Positions 50,981-58,713 are shown, numbered from the stretch's first letter. The stretch: 64,000 bases of DNA from Cohnella sp. SGD-V74 (GCF_003001675.1 NZ_PVYW01000021.1:62001-126000), one strand, 5' to 3'. Translations and numbers: made by a program. Notes: generated by a model from the letters alone, not told the origin.

Positions 50981-52144
50981 TTGAACCGGGATTCGCGCGC
51001 CTTTACGTCTTACCCGAGCGGGAGATTTGTCTCCAAAGCCGCTTTGTATGTCGGGATCATGGCGATTCTGCTCCTGCTCTCGATCTATATCGGATCGGTA
51101 GGCTTCGGCTATGTCGACCTTGCGCTGTACGGTTACCTGTGGGCCACGGTGCTGAGCATTCTGCTGTTCACGGCCCGCATCGCCGCATGGACTTCGAGAC
51201 CTCCTGCACGGAGGCTGTGGCGGCAGGGACTGAGCCTCTTCTCCAGTCCGAGAGGATGGATGTTTCTAATCCGCACGCTGTTCGACAATATCGGCAGGCA
51301 GCGCTTCATCTCCGGCCGCTCCTGGCAACGCTGGGCGCAGCATATGCTGCTCTCCTGGGGAGTGCTGGTTTCCTTCGGCATCACTTACGCGCTGGTGCTC
51401 AACTGGATGCACTTCGAGCTCGTAGAGCCGCGCACCTATTCCGTCGTCGTCTTCGGCATTCATCTGTTTCGGATGGGCGTGGATTCCTTCCTCGCCATTC
51501 TGCTGTATCACGGGCTGAATTGGACGGGAATCGCCGTCATCATCGGCTGTCTGATGGCGATGAGGAGAAGGGAGATCAATCGCAAAAATCTGGTGGAGCA
51601 GACGAAGGATTTCGATATTTTCCCGCTCGTGCTGCTGATCGCGATCTCGATTACGGGCTCGCTGCTGACGGTGTCCGCGATGTGGATGGAAGGCGTCTTC
51701 TATACCGGCATCGCCTTGTCCCACCAAGTGGCGGTCATCGTGTTCCTGCTGTACATGCCGTTCAGCAAATTCTGGCACATTCCCCTCCGGTTTCTCGGAG
51801 TGGTCGTTCCGATGTACCATGCGGCCCACGCTCCCAAGGCGTGCTCGCGCTGCGGCCGGGAATACGCCACCGAGACGCAGATCCGGGACGTGCAAGCGGT
51901 GCTTCAGGAGCGGGGCATCCCGGTCCGCGTCGGCGGCACTTCCTTGCACATGTCGGATTTCTGCTCCGAGTGCCGGCGGGTATCGAACAGGCTTGCGGCC
52001 GCCGGCTCCCTCGTTCAGCTCGAGAAGAGCCGGGTCGTCCTGCAAGGAAACGGAAGCAACGGTTTAACTTTGGCCGACGGGTTCCCTGCCGGCATGCAAG
52101 CAGGAGGTGCGGAATCTCATGGAACAGCACGCCCAGAACGCTGA
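50981..52144 (+). CDS. NarI/cytochrome b-like membrane subunit with four-cysteine tail
   Basis: 387 residues if started at the TTG at 50981 (SD AGGGGG, 9 nt). Seven to eight membrane helices; several contain His suitable for b-heme (QRWAQHMLLSWGVL; VFGIHLFRM; ILLYHGLNW; GIALSHQVAVIVFLLYMPFSKFWHIPLRF), as in quinol-oxidising gamma subunits of nitrate reductase and HdrE/DsrM-like proteins. The cytoplasmic tail has ACSRCGREYAT and FCSECRR, a four-Cys arrangement that could hold zinc or a cluster; NarI has nothing like this. Its 3' end overlaps the Mo-subunit gene by 26 bp, so expression is coupled. Sometimes such proteins are mis-named MFS. Confidence 0.75.
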   Translation: MNRDSRAFTSYPSGRFVSKAALYVGIMAILLLLSIYIGSVGFGYVDLALYGYLWATVLSILLFTARIAAWTSRPPARRLWRQGLSLFSSPRGWMFLIRTLFDNIGRQRFISGRSWQRWAQHMLLSWGVLVSFGITYALVLNWMHFELVEPRTYSVVVFGIHLFRMGVDSFLAILLYHGLNWTGIAVIIGCLMAMRRREINRKNLVEQTKDFDIFPLVLLIAISITGSLLTVSAMWMEGVFYTGIALSHQVAVIVFLLYMPFSKFWHIPLRFLGVVVPMYHAAHAPKACSRCGREYATETQIRDVQAVLQERGIPVRVGGTSLHMSDFCSECRRVSNRLAAAGSLVQLEKSRVVLQGNGSNGLTLADGFPAGMQAGGAESHGTARPER

Positions 52145-54296
52145 CTTCGCCCAGCGTCCTTACGAAGCGATCACCCGCGAGGGAGAGACGCTGATCGCCA
52201 CGCACTGCGCGTTCTGCGGCATGCAGTGCGGCATGAACATTCGCGTGGAGAACGGGACGAATACCGTGCTCGGCGTGGAGCCGCGGTACGACTTCCCGAT
52301 GAACGGAGGCCGTCTCTGCCCGAAGGGCGTCTCGGCATACAGGCAAGCCGAACATACAGATCGGCTGCTCAAGCCTCATATACGCAAGAACGGCGTTCTG
52401 ACCGAGTCTTCTTGGGACGAGGCGCTGGACCTGATCGCGGGCAAGATTAAGGAGCTTCAGGCCCGGCACGGCAAAGATTCTATCGCGATCTACAGCGGCT
52501 CGTCCATGACGAACGAGAAGTGCTACATCATGGGCAAATTCGCAAGAATCGGCCTGGGAACGCGATATATCGATTACAACGGCAGATATTGCATGGCCGC
52601 AGCAGCGACGGGATTCAATCAGACGGTCGGCATCGACCGGGGCTCGACGGGGCCTTGGTCCGACATCAAGTTCGCCGACGTGCTGCTGATCGCGGGCTCG
52701 AATACGGCGGAATGCCATCCGTTGTCCATGCCTTACGTGTGGGGAGCGCGGGACCGGGGAGCGAAGCTGATCGTCGTCGACCCGCGGCAGACGAAGACGG
52801 CGCTCGCGGCCGACATCCATCTGGATTTGCGTCCCGGCACCGACATCGCCTTGGCCAACGGCCTGCTCCATGTCATGATCTCCGAGAATCTGGTCGACCG
52901 CGATTTCATCGATCGGCATACATCCGGTTACGAAGCGTTGTCCGAGCTCGTCGCCCGTTACGACCCGGCTGTCGTATCGGAGATCACCGGCGTCGCGGCC
53001 GGGAAGATCGTGGAAGCAGCTCGCGCTTTCGGCAAGGCGAAGAACGGCTTCGTCCTGTTCGCCCGCGGCGTCGAGCAGCATTCCACCGGCTCCGACACGG
53101 TGTCCAACTACGTGAACCTGTGCCTCGTCACCGGCAAGGTCGGGCGGAAGGGAGCGGGCTTCGCCACCTTCACCGGACAAGGCAACGGACAAGGCGGCCG
53201 CGAACACGGTCAGAAGGCGGATCAGCTTCCCGGCTATCGCAAAATTACGGATCCGGCGGCCCGCGCGCACATTGCCCAAGTATGGGGAGTCGACGAGAGC
53301 GAGATCCCCGGTCCGGGCATCTCCGCCTACGAGATGCTGAAGTCGCTTGGCGAGGAGATCAAGATGCTGCTGCTCGTCTGCAGCAATCCGATGGTGTCCG
53401 CACCCAGCGTCGGCCATGTCGAGCAATACTTGAAGAAGCTCGATTTCTTCGTCGCCATCGATATGTTCCTCTCCGAATCGGCGGAGCTGGCCGACGTCGT
53501 GCTGCCTTCAACGGTATGGCTCGAGGATAACGGAACGACAACGAACGTCGAAGGGCGCGTCATCCGCATCAAGGGCATAGACCGGACGCCGGGGGAGAGC
53601 AAGCGGGATTGGAAGATCATCTGCGAGCTGGCCGAACGTCTCGGACGCGGACGGTATTTCGACTTCAATTCGCCGCAGGAGATTTTCGACGAGCTCCGGA
53701 TCGCCAGCAAGGGGGGAATCGCCGACTACTCCGGCATAACCTACGATAAGATCGATCGAATGAACGGCGTATTCTGGCCCTGCCCTTCGGAGGAGCATGA
53801 GGGCACCCCGCGGCTGTTCGAAGACCTTCGCTTTAACTTCCCGGACGGCAAGGCGCGCCTGCACGCTTTCGAGCATACCGGCCCGAACGAGAAAGTCGAT
53901 CGGGATTATCCGTTCATCCTGACGACCGGACGCGTCGTCTTCCACTACTTGAGCGGCAACCAGACGCGTCGGATCGAGGCGCTGCGCAAGCTGTGTCCGG
54001 ACCCTTATTTGGAGATTCATCCGATCTTGGCCGCCCGGTACGGCATCGGCAACGGAGAGTTGGTCAAGGTCAGCAGCAGGCGGGGCAGCATCTTCGTGCC
54101 GGCCAAGATCACGAAGGCGATCCGCGAGGATTCCCTGTTCGTCCCTTATCATTGGGGCAAGACGCTGGCGATTAACAATCTGACCAATCCGGCGCTCGAC
54201 CCGAAGTCGAAAATTCCGGAATTCAAGGTGTGCGCGGTGACGCTGGAAAAAGCGAAACGGGAGGAGCTGCCCCATGGCCAAAGTGCTCTACATTGA
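52119..54296 (+). CDS. Molybdopterin oxidoreductase, NasC/NapA-type catalytic subunit (nitrate reductase candidate)
   Basis: 725 residues from the ATG at 52119 (AGGAGGTG 11 nt upstream). The N-terminal [4Fe-4S] motif is C30-x2-C33-x3-C37-x29-C67 (HCAFCGMQCGM, GGRLCPKG). C158 in GRYCMAAAATG sits where NapA/NasC enzymes carry the molybdenum-ligating Cys. LLIAGSNTAECHPLSMPYVW and the C-terminal molydop-binding domain (LTTGRVVFHYLSGNQTRRIE, VKVSSRRGSIFVPAK) complete the bis-MGD scaffold. There is no Tat signal, so it is cytoplasmic. The NarK-type gene nearby suggests nitrate as substrate, but formate or other oxyanions cannot be ruled out: the sequence FTGQGNGQGGREHGQKADQLPGY is shared by nitrate reductases and some formate-dehydrogenase-like proteins. 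Confidence 0.85.
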   Translation: MEQHAQNADFAQRPYEAITREGETLIATHCAFCGMQCGMNIRVENGTNTVLGVEPRYDFPMNGGRLCPKGVSAYRQAEHTDRLLKPHIRKNGVLTESSWDEALDLIAGKIKELQARHGKDSIAIYSGSSMTNEKCYIMGKFARIGLGTRYIDYNGRYCMAAAATGFNQTVGIDRGSTGPWSDIKFADVLLIAGSNTAECHPLSMPYVWGARDRGAKLIVVDPRQTKTALAADIHLDLRPGTDIALANGLLHVMISENLVDRDFIDRHTSGYEALSELVARYDPAVVSEITGVAAGKIVEAARAFGKAKNGFVLFARGVEQHSTGSDTVSNYVNLCLVTGKVGRKGAGFATFTGQGNGQGGREHGQKADQLPGYRKITDPAARAHIAQVWGVDESEIPGPGISAYEMLKSLGEEIKMLLLVCSNPMVSAPSVGHVEQYLKKLDFFVAIDMFLSESAELADVVLPSTVWLEDNGTTTNVEGRVIRIKGIDRTPGESKRDWKIICELAERLGRGRYFDFNSPQEIFDELRIASKGGIADYSGITYDKIDRMNGVFWPCPSEEHEGTPRLFEDLRFNFPDGKARLHAFEHTGPNEKVDRDYPFILTTGRVVFHYLSGNQTRRIEALRKLCPDPYLEIHPILAARYGIGNGELVKVSSRRGSIFVPAKITKAIREDSLFVPYHWGKTLAINNLTNPALDPKSKIPEFKVCAVTLEKAKREELPHGQSALH

Positions 54297-54819
54297 TTTC
54301 GAACGCTGCATCGGCTGCCGGGCGTGCATGATCGGCTGCGAGGAATGCAGCGGCCACGACCACTTGTCGCGCATGTTCGTGGACGAGTTGAGTCCCGGAG
54401 AGACGGTTGCGACCTCGCCGACGCCGTGCATGCACTGCGTCACCCCGGCTTGCGCCGAGTCTTGCCCCGTCCAGGCGATCTCGGTGCTGGACGGGGTCGT
54501 GCTATCGGCCTCCCAGGAGAAGTGCATCGGCTGCAAAAATTGTACTTACGCTTGCCCGTTCGGAATTCCGAGAGTGGACGAAACCCGCAATCTGATGTAC
54601 AAGTGCGATCTGTGCTACGACCGAACCTCCAAGGGCCGCCCGCCGATGTGCGTCAGCGTGTGCCCGACCGATACGATCCTGTTTCTGGACGAGGAGGAAG
54701 CCCGGCACAAGAGGAGCAAGCCCGTTCAGTACGTATGGGATTTCGGGGGGACGGCCATCGAGACGAGAACCGTCGTCGGAATTCCCGACACGGATACGCA
54801 CCGGTTCGGCTACCACTGA
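54274..54819 (+). CDS. Four-cluster ferredoxin subunit (NrfC/DmsB-like)
   Basis: 181 residues, overlapping the Mo-subunit gene by 23 bp. It has four cysteine groups for [4Fe-4S] clusters: CIGCRACMIGCEEC, CMHCVTPACAESCP, CIGCKNCTYACPFG and CDLCYDRTSKGRPPMCVSVCP. This is the electron-transfer subunit that links membrane cytochrome b to a Mo catalytic subunit in DMSO/nitrate/polysulfide reductase-type complexes. There is no signal peptide; it is cytoplasmic like its partner. Confidence 0.93.
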   Translation: MAKVLYIDFERCIGCRACMIGCEECSGHDHLSRMFVDELSPGETVATSPTPCMHCVTPACAESCPVQAISVLDGVVLSASQEKCIGCKNCTYACPFGIPRVDETRNLMYKCDLCYDRTSKGRPPMCVSVCPTDTILFLDEEEARHKRSKPVQYVWDFGGTAIETRTVVGIPDTDTHRFGYH

Positions 54820-54857
54820 GCCGAAGCTGCCCGCAGGATGAAAGGAGCCAAGGAATC

Positions 54858-55376
54858 ATGTGGAAAAAAATCGACCGGTATTTGCGCGAGCAAGCTCTGA
54901 ATATTAACCGGGAGAAGGAGCTGGAGATGAACCGGAGGGGGTTTATCGCGGCTTCTCTCGGCCTGCTCGGCGTGCTCTTCCTCGGGTCGTTCCCGTTCGC
55001 GGCGCGCGCGCTCAAGCCGGAGAACAAGCCGAAGCTGCCTGCGGTCCGCATCGCCGGTCTGGACGAACTGAAGGTTGGCGACAGCAGGCCGTTCCAGTAC
55101 CCGCACGATAACGAACCCTCGCTGCTGATCCGGCTCGCCGAGAACAAGTTCCGCTCGTACCAGATCAAATGCACGCATCTCGGTTGTCCCGTGTATTGGG
55201 ATAAGGCGACTTACAAGATGACTTGCCCTTGCCACAACGGGTTCTTCTCGGTGGAAGACGGCTCGGTGCTGGCCGGACCGCCGCAGCGGGCGCTGCCGGC
55301 AGTGGAGCTCGACTTGCGCGCCGACGGCGTGTACGCGGTCGGACTTGTTCCTGTAGAAGGGCACGAGGGGGTATAG
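54858..55376 (+). CDS. Tat-exported Rieske [2Fe-2S] protein
   Basis: 172 residues (SD AAAGGAG). A 24-residue cytoplasmic extension precedes the twin-arginine motif NRRGFIAASLG (R26, R27) and one membrane helix (about 29-50). The Rieske cluster ligands are C105/H107 (CTHLGC) and C123/H126 (CPCH), with C110 and C125 as the disulfide pair, so it is a high-potential respiratory-type Rieske centre that faces the outside. Such a protein is unusual in an operon for a cytoplasmic Mo enzyme and suggests quinol oxidation at the outer face, similar to bc1/b6f complexes or to halophile nitrate reductases that carry a Rieske subunit. Confidence 0.92.
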   Translation: MWKKIDRYLREQALNINREKELEMNRRGFIAASLGLLGVLFLGSFPFAARALKPENKPKLPAVRIAGLDELKVGDSRPFQYPHDNEPSLLIRLAENKFRSYQIKCTHLGCPVYWDKATYKMTCPCHNGFFSVEDGSVLAGPPQRALPAVELDLRADGVYAVGLVPVEGHEGV

Positions 55377-55380
55377 AGCG

Positions 55381-55572
55381 ATGAGAATGGTATGGTGGTT
55401 CTTGATCTTCTTCCTGGCGGCGCAAATTATTTTGGTGCAATTCATGGTGGAATCGTACTTGGCGGGGCACCACGACCATCTCCCCTACTACTTGGCGGCG
55501 CTGGGTTTCGTCTTCATCATGGGGGTTCTGATGTACCTGTACTTCCGCGAAGTGGACGATACGAGAGACTAG
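55381..55572 (+). CDS. Small two-helix membrane protein of the Rieske operon
   Basis: 63 residues, beginning 4 nt after the Rieske stop (its SD is in GAGGGGGTATAG). Two membrane helices (VWWFLIFFLAAQIILVQFMV and YYLAALGFVFIMGVLMYLYF) are joined by a His-rich loop GHHDHLP facing one side. I do not recognise it. The arrangement recalls small accessory subunits of respiratory complexes; the histidines could bind metal or heme. It is the last gene of the operon, followed by palindromic element E. Confidence 0.7.
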   Translation: MRMVWWFLIFFLAAQIILVQFMVESYLAGHHDHLPYYLAALGFVFIMGVLMYLYFREVDDTRD

Positions 55573-55573
55573 A

Positions 55574-55807
55574 GAGGGGCTTTTGTCCCATAAGTCATTA
55601 GAAGGGCAACAACATAGAATGATCGACCCATAACCATGGGGATATATCTCCTTACACTGCTGATACGGTCATGAAATTAGGAATGGATTAACCCGTAACA
55701 GGGTAATTTCATGACCGTATGAGGCAGACGCTTCGCTCTACAGGAGATATATCCCCATTCTTTTTATCGATCATTTCTATTTGCCCTGACTTATGGGACA
55801 GCCTCTT
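55574..55807. repeat. Nested palindromic element, copy E (full length)
   Basis: About 234 bp. Terminal arms GTCCCATAAGTC (55585-55596) with 55788-55799 and AGGGCAA (55603-55609) with 55781-55787; inner arms TGGGGATATATCTCCT (55637-55652) with 55742-55757, a perfect 16-bp repeat; central arms of 17 bp (55663-55679 with 55704-55720), perfect; loop hairpin ACCC-GTAACA-GGGT. It lies between the convergent small membrane protein gene and the NarK-PAS gene. Confidence 0.9.
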
Positions 55808-55815
55808 GGCCGTCG

Positions 55816-57321
55816 TCAGGATTCGCGGCGGTAGGACGTGATGTCGCTGAACAGCGCGGCATACTGTTTGACTTCGCCGGCGTCGTTCTTAATGCTGCTG
55901 ATCGTAAGCCACTCGAGATAGTGCTCCCCGTCCTTTTTGCGGTTCCAGATTTCGCCTTGCCACGAGCCCTGCTCCTTGATGGAGGCCCACATCCGTTCGT
56001 AGAAAGCTTTACTCTGCTTGCCGGACTTGAGAATGTTCGGATTGCGGCCGATCACTTCGTGCTGCTCGTAACCGGTCAGCCGGGTAAAGGAGTCGTTCAC
56101 GGACAGGATCGTGCCCGAGGTATCCGTGATCATGATGCCCTGCTTGGTCGACTTGACGATGTCGGAGTAGAGGGAAAGCTTCTCCTGGTAGTACATCCAG
56201 AACACCAGAATAAGGCTGGCGAGCGCGAATTGCGACAAGGCCATGAAGCCGATCGCGTAATGTCCGGTGACGTTGTAGATCAGCGTCAGCACGAGAGGAG
56301 GGAAGAAGCCGCCCAGTCCTCCCATCGCGGAAATGACTCCGTTCGCGATCCCGGCCTGACTGACGAAGTAGAGAGGAACGAGCTTAAAGATCGTGCCGTT
56401 CCCCGTGCCGGCGCATACGGCGATGATAAGGCAGCCGATCGTATACCACGCCATGCTCGGCGCGAACGACAGCAGGATCGCCGATACGGTCAGGCCGGCG
56501 AACACCGCCATCAGGATGCTGAACGGGTTGTACTTGTCTCCGAGCCATCCTCCGATGGGCCTGAACAAAGTCGCCAGACCGATGAAACCCGCCGTTCTCA
56601 TTCCCGCGTCCACCTTGGTCAGGCCGAAATGGCTGACCAGGAAGTTGGGAAGATATACAGTGAACGCGACGAAGCTGCCGAACGTAATGAAGTAGAACAG
56701 GCAGAGCAGCCATAGCTTCTCGTTGCGGTACACCGACCGAAGCTGCTGGACCAGGGAGGCTTTGTTTTTCGGTTCGCGGGCATCGCCGAATAACACATTC
56801 AGTGCCGCGAATAGAACGAGCAGAACGCTATAGAGGAGCACGGTGCGTTTCCAACCCCAGATGCCGGCTGCGACGGGGGCTCCGAAGGTCGAGATGGCAG
56901 TGCCCAGGTTCCCGATTCCGTAGATTCCGTTGACGAAGCCGTGCTTTTCTTTCGGATAGTACCTGGGGAGCGAAGTGACCCCGATGGAGAAGACGGCTCC
57001 ACCGATTCCCAGAAACAGGCCGCCGACGATCAGAGCGGAGAAGGTATTCGCCGCGAAGCCGAGCCATGCGATCGGCGCGAGCAGAAGCGCGAAGCTGATC
57101 GCAAACAAAAGCCGGGCTCCGTAGCGGTTCGTCCAATAACCGATCGGAATTCTCATGAGCGATCCGATCAAGACGGGCGTCGCTGTCACCCAGGCCACCT
57201 GCCCGGAAGTCAAAGCGATGTCTTCTTTGATCGAAGGCATCAAGGAAGACAGGATCACCCAGACCATGAAGCCGAGCGTCAAGCTTGCCGTCTGCAGAGG
57301 CAGTTGTAGGTTTCTCTTCAT
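55816..57321 (-). CDS. NarK/NasA-type nitrate/nitrite transporter with C-terminal PAS domain
   Basis: 501 residues. The first 380 form a 12-helix MFS carrier with the nitrate signature GxxxNxxxG-like segments (FVNGIYGIGNLGTAIS and AGTGNGTIFKLVPLYF) typical of NarK/NasA. Residues about 385-495 are a PAS domain (IMITDTSGTILSVNDSFTRLTGYEQHEVIGRNPNILKSGKQSKAFYERMW, then EIWNRKKDGEHYLEWLTISSIKNDAGEVKQYAALFSDITSYR), complete and without any kinase or cyclase behind it. A sensor module on a transporter tail is rare and suggests gating by redox state, oxygen or ligand. Convergent with the reductase operon. Confidence 0.92.
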   Translation of the reverse strand: MKRNLQLPLQTASLTLGFMVWVILSSLMPSIKEDIALTSGQVAWVTATPVLIGSLMRIPIGYWTNRYGARLLFAISFALLLAPIAWLGFAANTFSALIVGGLFLGIGGAVFSIGVTSLPRYYPKEKHGFVNGIYGIGNLGTAISTFGAPVAAGIWGWKRTVLLYSVLLVLFAALNVLFGDAREPKNKASLVQQLRSVYRNEKLWLLCLFYFITFGSFVAFTVYLPNFLVSHFGLTKVDAGMRTAGFIGLATLFRPIGGWLGDKYNPFSILMAVFAGLTVSAILLSFAPSMAWYTIGCLIIAVCAGTGNGTIFKLVPLYFVSQAGIANGVISAMGGLGGFFPPLVLTLIYNVTGHYAIGFMALSQFALASLILVFWMYYQEKLSLYSDIVKSTKQGIMITDTSGTILSVNDSFTRLTGYEQHEVIGRNPNILKSGKQSKAFYERMWASIKEQGSWQGEIWNRKKDGEHYLEWLTISSIKNDAGEVKQYAALFSDITSYRRES

Positions 57322-57415
57322 CTTCTCATCCTCGCTTGAAATTCGTGGTTTTTATTATGCCATCGGCGAGGACTCCTTATCAGCCTGACAAGAATTGTGA
57401 ATATTCTACATAAAG

Positions 57416-57476
57416 TTTGCACTTTATGATGAATGATTTGCACTATATTTGCACTATATAAATATTTGTTTGCATT
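57416..57476. promoter_or_regulatory. Four helically phased TTTGCACT repeats
   Basis: TTTGCACT occurs at 57416-57423, 57437-57444 and 57448-57455, with a variant TTTGCATT at 57469-57476. Start-to-start distances are 21, 11 and 21 bp, i.e. two, one and two helical turns, so all four lie on the same DNA face. The array is in the 245-bp region between the divergent NarK-PAS and diaminopimelate dehydrogenase genes. Confidence 0.6.
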
Positions 57477-57566
57477 AAAGCGTTGATGAACTTAAAATAC
57501 TAAAATATCAAAGCAGAAAATTTGTTGATTTTCTACAAATTAGCGGAAAATCGCGGGAGGAAAGAG

Positions 57567-58544
57567 ATGGGCAAGATCAAGGTAGGCATCGTCGGGTATG
57601 GCAATCTGGGCAAGGGAGTGGAGAAGGCTCTCGCGCAAAATCCGGATATGGAACTGGTCGCCGTATTTACGCGCAGGCAGCCGGATCAACTGGCTTCGGG
57701 CGGCGTGAAGTTCGAACACGTCTCGGCGGCGGAGCAGTATAAAGGCGTGATCGACGTCATGATTCTGTGCGGCGGTTCGGCAACCGACTTGCCGGAGCAG
57801 ACTCCGGCCATCGCCCGCTTGTTCAATACAGTGGACAGCTTCGACACGCATGCGAAAATTCCGGAGTTCTACGACACGGTCGACGCCGCGGCGAAGCAGG
57901 GCGGCAATCTGAGCGTCATCTCGACGGGGTGGGACCCGGGGCTGTTCTCGCTGAACAGGCTGCTGGCCCAATCGATTCTCCCGCAAGGCACGGACTACAC
58001 GTTCTGGGGCAAAGGCGTCAGCCAAGGCCACTCCGACGCGATCCGCCGCGTACCGGGAGTGAAAGCCGGCGTGCAATATACGGTTCCGGTGCAAGAGGTC
58101 ATCGAGCGCATTCGCTCGGGCGAGACGCCGGATCTGACGACTCGCGAGAAGCATCTTCGCCAGTGCTTCGTCGTGGCCGAAGAGGGCGCCGATCGGGAAG
58201 CGATTCGCGAGACGATCGTGTCGATGCCCAACTACTTCTCCGATTACGATACGACGGTGACGTTCATTACCGAAGAGGAGCTGCAAGCCGAGCATCAGGG
58301 CATGCCTCACGGCGGATTCGTCATTCGCAGCGGCATCACCGGGGAGAGCACGAAGCAGATTATCGAATTCGGCCTGAAGCTGGAGAGCAATCCGGAATTT
58401 ACCGCGAGCGTGCTCGTCGCTTATGCGAGAGCAGGCGTCCGCCTGAGCCGGGAAGGCCAAGCCGGAGCGAAGACGGTATTCGACATTCCGTTCGCGTATT
58501 TGTCTCCGAAATCGGGCGAAGAACTGCGCCGCGATCTGCTGTAA
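57567..58544 (+). CDS. ddh: meso-Diaminopimelate dehydrogenase
   Basis: 326 residues from the ATG at 57567 (SD GGGAGGAAA). The Rossmann start IKVGIVGYGNLGKGVEKAL, VDVMILCGGSATDLPEQTP, NTVDSFDTHAKIPEFYD, STGWDPGLFSLNRLL and FWGKGVSQGHSDAIRRVPGV are diagnostic. It makes meso-diaminopimelate in one step from tetrahydrodipicolinate, ammonia and NADPH, for cell wall and lysine. The phased repeats lie upstream. With glutamate dehydrogenase next, the two ammonium-fixing dehydrogenases are neighbours in the same direction. Confidence 0.95.
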   Translation: MGKIKVGIVGYGNLGKGVEKALAQNPDMELVAVFTRRQPDQLASGGVKFEHVSAAEQYKGVIDVMILCGGSATDLPEQTPAIARLFNTVDSFDTHAKIPEFYDTVDAAAKQGGNLSVISTGWDPGLFSLNRLLAQSILPQGTDYTFWGKGVSQGHSDAIRRVPGVKAGVQYTVPVQEVIERIRSGETPDLTTREKHLRQCFVVAEEGADREAIRETIVSMPNYFSDYDTTVTFITEEELQAEHQGMPHGGFVIRSGITGESTKQIIEFGLKLESNPEFTASVLVAYARAGVRLSREGQAGAKTVFDIPFAYLSPKSGEELRRDLL

Positions 58545-58594
58545 TCCAGGTTCATCGCGGATTTTGATCGGCTGCGAAAAAATCTTTTATTGGA

Positions 58595-58648
58595 ATTACA
58601 AAGCGCATTTTATTAAAATTTGTAATCAAAGATGCGCTAAAGTATAAA
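58595..58648 (+). promoter_or_regulatory. gdhA promoter with two interleaved dyads
   Basis: The -35 TTGTAA (58620-58625) and -10 TATAAA (58643-58648) are 17 bp apart. Two inverted repeats interlock around it: ATTACAAA (58595-58602) with TTTGTAAT (58619-58626), and GCGCAT (58603-58608) with ATGCGC (58632-58637), in the order A-B-A'-B'. They lie upstream of the predicted start (about 58655), so they are more likely operators than RNA. Confidence 0.5.
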
Positions 58649-58713
58649 AAAATAATCAAAAACTGCAAACGGCGCGGCATGTCGCTACCGTTCAGTCTAA
58701 AGGAGCGTCCAAC

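Noticed and set aside
57394..57411. FNR site before the NarK-PAS gene (TTGTGAATATTCTACAT)
   Set aside because: Only one half (TGTGA) matches; the other half is TACAT instead of TCACA and the spacing to a promoter is unclear. Kept out of the feature list.
57411..57480. Repeats upstream of ddh as a small CRISPR array
   Set aside because: The repeat unit is only 8 bp and the gaps are 3-13 bp; there are no cas genes. Phased regulator sites fit better.
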